Shown here in pieces: positions 51,050 through 62,181 of a stretch of DNA of 64,000 nucleotides; the stretch's first letter is position 1, and every line of letters starts with the position of its first letter. The position numbers were made by a program, and so were the translations under genes. Below the pieces are notes generated by a model. That model was not told the origin of the DNA and did no database searches. It worked only from the letters and a program-made list of their open reading frames with translations. The stretch comes from Panulirus ornatus (lineage: Eukaryota; Arthropoda; Malacostraca; Decapoda; Palinuridae). The stretch covers positions 2,175,756-2,239,755 of the forward strand of contig NC_092225.1 in NCBI RefSeq assembly GCF_036320965.1, in the 5' to 3' direction.

Positions 51050-52790
51050 ATATATGAGAGATTAACATCCAGTCCCCTTAGTAATAAAGCAAAGACCTTA
51101 CACTCTAGACTCAGCCAATTGTTACATAAGCAACAGGCCATTCTGTAGTCAGCGACGATGGTTACTCCCTCTCTTCCTTATATTTATGGTCTTCCTAAAA
51201 CTCACAAAAATGGATGTCTTCTCAGGCCAATTATTTCCTCTGTTAATTCCTCCTCTTATGAATTATGCCGATGTTTAACTAAACCTTAGCAATGTTCAAG
51301 GAAAAATCTCTTCATCGCATGTCACCAATAGTTTACATCTTGTACACAAGGCTAGGAACATGAATTTGCCTGACCATATACTCGTTAGTTTTCATGTGAA
51401 TTTCTTTTTTTCACTTAAGTCCCCTATGATGAAACCATCACATACTTAAGGAGGAAATTACCTGATCTCATTCTTGCGTTACCCCAGCCCATGGAAACTT
51501 ACATTGACTTAAATGGAGTTTGGCTTTCCAATAATGTTTTCCAAAATGATGAAAAAAATCTTTATAGACAGAAATTTGATTTTGTCATGGGGAATCACCT
51601 TAGTCCCCTCCTCAGTAGCTTTTTCATGGAACACTTTGATACTGAAAGTATGATACTACAATCAGTAATCATCCAAAAATCTGGTTTAGTTACTTTGATG
51701 ATGTGTGGCTATCCTACCGAGATTGTGATATTTTCTCTAGTGAATTAAATCACATTCACTCAACCACCAAATTGAAGATTGAATGGGAAAAATGAGGCAA
51801 ACTGCAGTTTCTTGATCAGTTGATAACCAGGGAATCTGGTCACTTGTCCCTCAAGATCTTTTGTAAAAATGTCTGCAGTTATGTCTATGTTTTTAGTAGC
51901 ACTACGGATATGTGATCCCATAAGTCTGGTAGAGGAATGTAGACATATAAGACATATAGGCAATCATGTTATCGTAAATTGTGTGTGAATAAGGCTTACT
52001 GGAAAGGTAGGAAGACAGTAGCAATGATGTGGAAAATGATGATAGGTCTAATGTTTAGTGTTGCCCTATTCTCCTAACTTAGCTAATGTAAGATAGGTAC
52101 TAAAAAAGGATGCTTTTAATATTGCCATCCAGTACAATAACACTTTCAGTAAGACCTTAGTCAAAAATAGGCCAAACTATCTTAAAATTTGGAGTGCTTA
52201 TGCCTTCAAATGTAAGTCATGTAAAGATGTATACATTGGCCGGACCGGTAAAGCAATAACTGAGAGGTGCTATTGGCACCGACATTCAGTACGTAGTGAT
52301 GACCACAAGAATGCGATTCCTAAAACTGTTATGAAAATGATTACCCTGCAGACCTTAACAACCAGGCACATTGTACCCCTCTTCTGATTATGATGCTCAT
52401 AATGTCAGTGAATCTGTCTTAATTGCTAATGCAAAGAACCTCAATTTGTCCCCAAGTAACTTTAAAGCACATCCCATTATCAACCAAAGCAATATGAAAG
52501 AACCATCAAGAAATGAAAACACAAGAAAAATAGTTGAACGCACTTCTTGTTACCCAGGACAACCATCAGCCCCATATAACACCCCCCTTACCAAAGGTCA
52601 CGACCCCCCCTCCCCACTTTCCCTTCAACGGTCAGGCCAGTGTGTAACCGAGAATGGCAGAGGAGAGACCGAATGATTGTGGTGATGTTGGGATTTGAAA
52701 AACTTTACGAATGGTTTGCACTTGACGAGGCGAACCGTCTTTACGAAACATTTAGTGCTTCATGTATAGAAAATTACTTGTTAATTATAA
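51050..52790 (+). pseudogene. Penelope-like element PLE2, RT / GIY-YIG relic
   Basis: The reading gives PYIYGLPKTHKNG with LRPIISSVNSSSYEL (about 51155-51265), FVMGNHLSPLLSSFFMEHF (about 51570-51635) and WFSYFDDVW (about 51680-51710, YFDD catalytic site). After the connector comes FKCKSCKDVYIGRTGKAITE with WHRHSVRSDD (about 52205-52300), the GIY-YIG module. Stops and frameshifts occur throughout. The motif wording differs from PLE1 and PLE3, so this is a separate PLE family. A hammerhead-like candidate lies downstream (52718-52758). Confidence 0.82.
52718..52758 (+). ncRNA. Candidate hammerhead of PLE2 terminal repeat
   Basis: GCAC (52718-52721), TTGACGA (core with C3 changed to T), a GGCGAACCGTC-containing stem II region, CGAAA, a short stretch ending in TA, then GTGC pairing with GCAC. 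Layout and location behind the GIY-YIG region fit a type I hammerhead, but helix III is not palindromic and the core has a substitution. Confidence 0.35.
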
Positions 52791-52823
52791 TTACCTGAAC
52801 TCCTACTGAATTGCGAATTCATC

Positions 52824-52828
<5 letters not shown>

Positions 52829-52910
<82 letters not shown>
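52829..52910. repeat. (TA)n microsatellite
   Basis: About 82 bp of TA at the truncated 5' edge of LINE L. Confidence 0.95.
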
Positions 52911-54316
<1,406 letters not shown>

Positions 54317-54330
54317 TTTTTTTTTTTTTT

Positions 54331-56018
54331 TGCTTTGTCGCTGTCTCCCGCGTTTGCGAGGTAGCGCAAGGAAACAGACGAAAGAAATGGCCCAACCCAC
54401 CCCCATACACATGTATATACATACATCCACACACGCAAATATACATACCTGCATAGCTTTCCATGGTTTACCCCAGACACTTCACATGCCCTGATTCAAC
54501 CCACTGACAGCACGTCAACCCCGGTATACCACATCGATCCAATTCACTCTATTCCTTGCCCTCCTTTCACCCTCCTGCATGTTCAGGCCCCGATCACACA
54601 AAATCTTTTTCACTCCATCTTTCCACCTCCAATTTGGTCTCCTACTTCTCCTCGTTCCCTCTACCTCCGACACATATAGCCTCTTGGTCAATCTTTCCTC
54701 ACTCATTCTCTCCATGTGCCCAAACCATTTCAAAACACCCTCTTCTGCTCTCTCAACCACGCTCTTTTTATTTTCACACATCTCCCTTACCCTTATGTTA
54801 CTTACTCGATCAAACTACCTCACACCACACATAGTCCTCAAACATCTCATTTCCAGCACATCCATCCTCCTGAGCACAACTCTATCCATAGCCCACGCCT
54901 CGCAACCATACAACATTGCTGGAACCACTATTCCTTCAAACATACCCATTTTTGCTTTCCGAGATAATGTTCTCGACTTCCACACATTCTTCAAGGCTCC
55001 CAGAATTTTCGGCCCCTCCCCCACCCTATGATCCACTTCCGCTTCCATGGTTCCATGGTCTCCCACTGCTCCTCGTTCCCTCCACCTCCGACACATAAAT
55101 CCTCTTGGTCAATCTTTCCTCACTCATTCTCTCCATGTGCCCAAACCATTTCAAAACACCCTCTTCTGCTCTCTCAACCACGCTCTTTTTATTTTCACAC
55201 ATCTCCCTTACCCTTATGTTACTTACTCGATCAAACCACCTCACACCACACAGTCATCAAACATCTCATTTCCAGCACATCCATCCTCCTGCGCACAACT
55301 CTATCCATAGCCCACGCCTCGCAACCATACAACATTGTTGGGACCACTATTCCTTCAAACATACCCATTTTTGCTTTCCGAGATAATGTTCTCGACTTCC
55401 ACACATTCTTCAGGCTCCCAGAATTTTCGGCCCCTTCCCCACCCTATGATCCACTTCCGCTTCCATGGTTCCATCCGCTGCCAGATCCACTCCCAGATAT
55501 CTAAAACACTTTACTTCCTCCAGTTTTTCTCCATTCAAACTTATCTCCCAATTGACTTGACCCTCAACCCTACTGTACCTAATAACATTGCTCTTATTCA
55601 CATTTACTCTTAACTTTCTTCTTTCACACACTTTACCAAACTCAGTCACCAGCTTCTGCAGTTTCTCACATGAATCAGCCACCAGCGCTGTATCATCAGC
55701 GAACAACAACTGACTCACTTCCCAAGCTCTCTCATCCCCAACAGACTTCATACTTGCCCCTCTTTCCAAAACTCTTGCATTCACCTCCCTAACAACCCCG
55801 TCCATAAACAAATTAAACAACCGTGGAGACATCACACACCCCTGCCGCAAACCTACATTCACTGAGAACCAATCACTTTCCTCTCTTCCTACACGTACAC
55901 ATGCCTTACATCCTCGATAAAAACTTTTCACTGCTTCTAACAACTTGCCTCCCACACCATATATTCTTAATACCTTCCACAGAGCATCTCTATCAACTCT
56001 ATCATATGCCTTCTCCAT
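54331..56018 (-). pseudogene. RTE-like LINE copy M with internal tandem duplication
   Basis: Short-type 3' UTR, then the ORF back to about residue 639 (MEKAYDRVDRDALWKVL), where it is cut at a PLE terminal unit. ORF pieces: 55410-56030 ([12 protein letters not shown]), 55026-55244, 54815-55096 and 54515-54781. A segment of about 415 bp is present twice in tandem (about 54637-55056 and 55057-55470). Asp at KAYD. Confidence 0.87.
54637..55470 (-). repeat. 415-bp tandem duplication inside LINE M
   Basis: Both copies run from GGTCTCC.ACT.CTCCTCGTTC to CTTCCATGGTTCCAT. They share private variants such as TTTTATTTTCACACATCTCC and ACCCTTATGTTACTTACTCG that other LINE copies lack. The duplication therefore arose within this copy. 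Confidence 0.85.
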
Positions 56019-56023
56019 ATCAT

Positions 56024-56057
56024 ACGCCATTTGGTAAACATGTTTACCAAATGGCGT
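56024..56057. repeat. 34-bp perfect palindrome
   Basis: ACGCCATTTGGTAAACA is followed immediately by its exact reverse complement with no spacer. The same half-site ends the minus-oriented PLE unit near 16350-16370. Confidence 0.93.
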
Positions 56058-56112
56058 CCTAGCTTCGTCTCTTCGATGTATATCAACTGACTGTTATATA
56101 CCTCTCTTGTGT

Positions 56113-56155
56113 CTCCCCTGATGATGTGATTATTACACGAAAGTGCACTTGGGAA
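56113..56155 (+). ncRNA. Hammerhead-ribozyme-like motif 5
   Basis: CTCCC (56113), CTGATGA (56118-56124), extra T, GTG...CAC stem II, GAAA (56139-56142), GTGCAC palindrome (56143-56148), U16.1, U at the cleavage site (56150), GGGAA. Helix I forms four Watson-Crick pairs. An overlapping alternative hairpin, ACACGAAA with TTTCGTGT, would hide the GAAA. Confidence 0.58.
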
Positions 56156-56189
56156 CTTTTCGTGTTTCATTTTCCCCGTGGACTCATAG

Positions 56190-56306
<117 letters not shown>

Positions 56307-56309
56307 AGA

Positions 56310-56769
<460 letters not shown>

Positions 56770-56839
56770 TGGTGTGGGTGTGACAAGTGGGATGGATGGC
56801 TACACTTACATCATAGCTCGAGTTTCTTCATGAATTTAT

Positions 56840-57625
56840 GGGGATCGAGGAAAGGAGGAAGGCAGAGAGTGCCTCGGGTGAAGGGCGGTGCGGGCAGGCT
56901 CCAGGGAGAGGGGGAGGGAGGGAGGGAGGGAGGTAAGGAGCACCGCAGTTGATGGGCGCTGCCGGTGACACCCACTTAGGGAAGGAGCGAGACAGGGAGT
57001 ATGTTTGGTGAGTGGGGCCGCGGGTGGCACCCAGTGAGGGAGGGAGAGCGGCAGGGATCGCTTCTGGTAAGGAGCTTTGTGGGCGCCACCCAGCAAAGGA
57101 GGGAGGAAGGCAAGGAATAACTTAGAGTGAGGGAAGCTGCACGTGGCACCCAGTGAGGGAGGAGGAGAGTACCTCTAGGGGGGACACTGCAGGTGACACC
57201 CAGTAAGGGAAGCAGGAAGTGCCTTGGATGAGGAACGTCGCGAGTGGCACAGAGGAAGGGAGGAAGGTAAGGACTGGGTGCCTCGCGCGAGGGGCAATGG
57301 TGATGGCACTTAGTAAGGGAAGTAGAGAGGCAGATTGTGGCTCACACGAGAGGCACTGCAGGCGGCACCGTATGAGGGAGGAAGGGAAGCAAGGGTGTGG
57401 GACGTCGCGGATGGCACGTGAGTGTCTCCTGGTAAGGATGTTGCTGGTGGCACTTAGTGGAGGAGGAAGGGAGGCAGGGTGTGTCTTTGATGAGGGGCGC
57501 TGAGGGTGGCACTCAGTGAGGGAAGCAGGGAGTGCCTCTGGTGAGGAACGCTGCGGGTGGCACTCGGTGAGGGAAGCAGGGAGTGCCTCTGGTGAGGAAC
57601 GCTGCGGGTGGCACCCTCCCCGCTC
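56840..57625. repeat. Degenerate 51-bp G-rich minisatellite
   Basis: About a dozen diverged units with core GGTGGCAC.CAGTGAGGGA and GGAAGCAGGGAGTGCCTC. The two units at 57500-57610 are nearly identical. ORFs on both strands here follow the repeat and have no gene-like motif. Confidence 0.85.
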
Positions 57626-58094
57626 GCCCTGAGTGAAGACCCAGTGTGCCACGCGCGCCTCGTGTCACCAGCTATCGAGGGAGATCTGAGTCATGGCGGT
57701 GGAGCCCCTCGATGTTATCCTATCAACCTTACCGAGATGATTAACGAGGATGATATAAAGGTACCAAGTAATGGATATGGCCAACAGGAATGCAGTGTAG
57801 GGAGAAAGATACCCGACGACGGCCGACGACAGTAGAAAATTTAGTACGTCTCGGGCAAACTTCATTCTTTTTATAATATCTTGAGACGTGCTGTGTGTTC
57901 AGCAGCGTTATGTAAGCACCGCCTGCAAGATAGTGTCTATATCGCGCTGTAAAGCTAATTTTTATAGCAGCTGGGGCGTTAAATGGATGTATTCGTCTTC
58001 ATAAATTAGAGCAAGAGGAACAAGAATGCTGGTGAAATCGAGGATAAGATAATATTTTGACGTTGACGGCCCCTCCACCATAGCTGAGGGAGAG

Positions 58095-58095
<1 letters not shown>
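57626..58095. other. Unique DNA without recognised gene
   Basis: No ORF or repeat recognised. Confidence 0.4.

Positions 58096-58159
<64 letters not shown>
58096..58159. repeat. (GT)n microsatellite
   Basis: About 64 bp of GT. Confidence 0.95.
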
Positions 58160-58161
<2 letters not shown>

Positions 58162-58374
58162 GTGGGGCCTCTACACTCTGCTTGGCTCTTCTGTGGTCTA
58201 GCTCTTTAGTTAGCGGGTGAGGCCCTTCACACTCCTGTCTAGTGCTGCGGTGAGCAAGACGTCAGGTGTCTTGCTTAATGATTTACTTCATAAAGCTTTT
58301 GCCGGGCTAAGACCTCTGCTATTGAATTTCCCAGCGTAGACAAGAAAACTATGAGATATATGTATAAAAGGGAT

Positions 58375-58740
58375 AAAAAAGGTGTCCTGAAATGTTTTGT
58401 ACAAATGGAGAGGTTGGGTGAGAAGAGCGGGGAACAAGCAAAGGCGCAGACTTAATTACATATGGAAGGATGGAGTTAAAGACACTGTGGGTGTCTAGGG
58501 CCTGAACATGCAGGAGAATGAGGCGTGCACGAGATTGAGTGAATTGGAGAAATGTAGTATACAGGAAGAGACGCTGTCAGTGGACTGAACTAGGGCATCT
58601 CAATCGGTCTTGAGAGTCCACGGAAAGATTTGTGAGGCCTGACTGTCGATAGGGGCTGTGGTTTCATTGCATTGCACATGGCAGCTATAGAGCGGATGTG
58701 AGCGAGCGAGGCCGTTTTTCGTTTGGTTCTAGTACAAGCT
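58375..58740 (+). pseudogene. Old RTE-like LINE 3' relic
   Basis: Keeps GGTGTCCTGAAATGTTTTGT (VLKWF), ACAAATGGAGAGG, TATGGAAGGATGGAGTTAAA, GGGCCTGAACATGCAGGAGA, AATTGGAGAAATGTAGTATA and the 3' UTR block GACTGTCGATAGGGGCTGTG. Many small indels; it lacks a clear terminal stem-loop. Confidence 0.68.
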
Positions 58741-59089
58741 TGCGAACGCTAGGATCAACATCCATGAAAGAGTCTTGGTTTTAACAGGACTCTAAAGGTT
58801 CCTGCAGCCCAACACTTCAGTTTCAGGGAAATGTCGACTCGTGAGATACGTCTTTGAAGAGACTGTATTCGCATTCCTATTGGTGATCGGACTATTCTCC
58901 ATGTAGATAACCTCGAGTACTTGCAGTTCTTTTGTATTGTTGCATTACTTAAATATGTGTGTTTTCAGTATAATCTTTCTGGTGAGAGTAGAGTCAAGGT
59001 AATTCTTTATGTGGCTCTTTGAGTCCCCCTTCTTGTATGTGACTGGTGATGCGTAATCGCTTTGAACACAACGTAGGCTACAGTAACTT

Positions 59090-60650
59090 ATCTAAACACA
59101 TACCAGCCGACCAGCAAAAGGAAGCTTTGAATGTGGGACTTACGTAACTTTCAGATACAATCTAAGTATGGCAAGACAGAGTAAAGCTAAACTGGAACTC
59201 TAATCTAACCCCGTCCATCGATTGAGTGAACAAAGAAATGTCACATTTAGTCAAGAATTACAAGATTAGCTCTGTGCAGAAATTATGAAACATCGTAGTT
59301 TCAAATCTAGCAATTTTTTTACGCCCCAAGACAGAGCTGCAAAGAACCCGTGACGACTCCTGGATTGGTCATCGGACGAGCTGACAGTGTCTATGTTCCT
59401 CCAGACGAGGAAGGTAATTGTAAAGATTATTAACACCATCGTGACCTGACCTCACTAAATTCAAAACGATGACCCGAAATCCAACGGAAAATCTAAAGAC
59501 TGCAGGTAACGGACTCAATTACGGCAGCAAATGAAGCTCCAGGCCAGCAGCAGTTAGAAGAGAATATTCACCTGGTAATGTTAAGATGCATAATGCCAAC
59601 CATCCAATCTGTCTCGTCATCTCACAAGTGACTACGCTCACATGGAAAATGGTCAGATCCATTATTAAAGCTGTGTCTCCATACATCCTGCCCAGTACTC
59701 TCTCAAGTCCACCAGTGAGTTCATCAATATTCTTCGGAGTACTTGAGGGACTTTTCGCATCTATCGAGGCAGAGTCTAGCAACAAATATTCCACCGGAAG
59801 AAGGTATCAACATTATTCTTCAAAATGTGTCCCCATAATTCTTGGTAACCACCAACAAAAATACTTCTTAAGATATTAGAAAGTTTTCTCGGAGCTTGCA
59901 CTACAGAATCTCGCTTCAGAACTCCGGATGGAAAACTTTATTCATAAGGAGTGGCAATCAAGTCTCCTTTTGATCTGCAAAATTTTACATGTATGACAGA
60001 GAAGACATAGTACTCCAAGATCAAGCCTTTAACTTAAAGCATGTTGTCGATGATATATATGTGGTCCTCAACAAGGAAGAATACCTTTAGAAGCTGTAAA
60101 AAGCTATCTGTCCTGAAATTCACGGACGAACTTTGCGTGAGCAACAAAATTCCAGTTTTTGTTGTCTAAGTAGAGTTAAAGGATGGCAGATACATCGCTA
60201 GTGTGTGTAGATAGACCACCGACCTAGGATGATATATGAGTTCCAAGAAGATATAAACTTAGCGTTATAAGTTCGTGTCCAGGAAGAGCCGACAGAAATT
60301 GCTCACACTGGACAGTATTCTATCAACAATGGTTACTCAAACACAATGAATGACTAGCAAATACACCAATTCTCAGACAACACCATCCAAAGACAAGATT
60401 AACATAAGGACACAACGTAATATAAAGCATATTATAGGAATCATATGAGCCCAGCTTCCAAAGCCCGTGAACGAGCACTACAAGACATAATCAAGATAAA
60501 CGTCACTTGCTACAACATAGAAGATCGTTTCAAGTTCATCATATATTATAGATATCCAAACATCAGTGACCTGATTATGAAAAGGACTAACTCAGGACAA
60601 TTACCCTACTATGCAATGACCTTGAATTCGGTTGCGCGCTGACCTTGGTC
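59090..60650 (+). pseudogene. Penelope-like element PLE3, ancient RT relic
   Basis: The order of PLE landmarks survives in shifting frames: KEALNVGLT (about 59125), TRNPTENLK (about 59470), a PG.VKMHNANHPICLVISQVT stretch (about 59575-59635), YILPSTL then LKS.SEFINILRST (about 59690-59745), ACTTES.FRTPDGKLYS (about 59898-59945), VVDDIYVVLNKEEYL (about 60045-60088) and RFKFIIYYRYP then DLIMKR (about 60525-60585). The CTTESPFR..DGKLY and VDDIYV strings are typical of PLE RTs. The GIY-YIG module is not visible. Decayed throughout. Confidence 0.7.
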
Positions 60651-60739
60651 ATGAGCGGACGTGTTTGCGGTGGCTCTTGACAGCAAATCAGGGATGAATA
60701 CCTCTGCGTATTCATCTGGTCTGGTGAAGTTGTGCCTTT

Positions 60740-61320
60740 TTGTGCAAGAGCAGCTTAACCAAAGCACTGGTACACTTGCTACTCGGCATGAATTATGATC
60801 AGTTGAGGGACGACTTAACTGTTGGAAAGAAGATTGAAACTCAGGAATGGAAGGACGTAGTCAACATGAGAAGTAAAACGCAACTCAGGAGGACAGTTCT
60901 GCATAGGAAGATAAGTGAGCATATTGCATGATGGGCCAGGCGCTAACGGTAACTCCACACTGAAGTTGAGGATAATTTTGATAGTTGGTGACGGTCATGT
61001 TAGGCAGGTACATAAACAAGGCGTTAGATTTTCTTGGTTACAAGATACACGTCAGAGACAGGATGGAAGACATTCTGTCTGGTAACGAGAATCAGCCTGT
61101 TTTTTGCCTTTGACGTAAGAAGCAATGGCACAGGAAAGACGAGGACTGAGGAGTTGACAGGTAGGTATAAGATAGCTATAGACAGCATGAGTAGCAGGGT
61201 GGGATGCCAATACCATATGGTATTCTACCTCGTAGAGATGTTGGAAGTCAGTAGTGATCCAGGGGAATGGGTGATTTGATTCTGTTCGGGCAAAAGGGTT
61301 CCGTTCATTGTAAACAGGTA
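60740..61320 (+). pseudogene. Possible SGNH-hydrolase-like ORF1 relic of a retroelement
   Basis: Pieces in shifting frames: KKIETQEWKDVVNMRSKTQL (about 60825-60890), IVGDGHVRQ (about 60980) and RTEELTGRYKIAIDSM (about 61140-61195). The GDSHVR..EEL..RY pattern resembles SGNH-hydrolase-like modules carried by some LINE ORF1 proteins. Assignment is from memory of the family style and is tentative. No intact frame. Confidence 0.4.
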
Positions 61321-61329
61321 AGGTTTTTT

Positions 61330-62149
61330 CTTATATGGCCAGAATATCATGTATGCTAGGGATGATGGTCCGCAAGTCTAGGGCAGGTGTGCTGGATAAG
61401 CTGCTGTCTTACTTAAAAATGAAGTGCTTTATTTGCTAGCGTTATACCGAAAGGAGAGGGTAGTATGTCTTTTTCACTATCGTCTTTTTCATTCCTCTAG
61501 AAAATATCCAAAAAGACAGGCCGGTGAGTCGAGCTATGACGGTTCTATATAGGATCATAACCCTGCTGCACACCAGTAGGCCACTTGGAAACCATCGCAT
61601 CGCTTCTTTTTTAAGACTTCTATTTATATATCTATGCCAGCAACGATCACAAGATAATCAGAGGGGTAACTGAAACGTACCAATGGGATTATTGGTCTAG
61701 CTGGTAACACAATACAAGAGGCGCAAATGACTAATATAAGGGTAACATGAAGAAAAAAGAAAGATTGGTAAGTCAGAACTGCATAAAGGTAAGACTGGGT
61801 TAGACAGGAGAGAATAGGAATGAAGAGAGCCGGATGGTATGATGTGTGGATAATGATATGAATATCTAATACCTGAACTGGTGCATGGTTCCTCCAGTCC
61901 GGCCTGATCATGATCCCTACCTAGACTCAACGTCTTAAAGCCATTGCCATCACCTCGTCTGTCGTTATATTTCGTGATGTAGACTCAAGTGTGTTAATCT
62001 TACCTACTGTGTTTAAGATGTGCAGTTCATGTGATGATGTTCAGGATTTAGATGAAACTTTGTGGTACTGAAAATAGTTCTGCAGTAAGTGTGAAAATAC
62101 AAGTAACATGCAGTGCCTTTAAACATATTAGAATAAGAAAATCCTGACA
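61330..62149. other. Unique DNA without recognised gene
   Basis: Overlapping ORFs on the minus strand (61624-61930) are hydrophobic and lack recognisable motifs. Confidence 0.4.
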
Positions 62150-62181
62150 TATATATATATATATATTTTTTCTTTTTTTTT

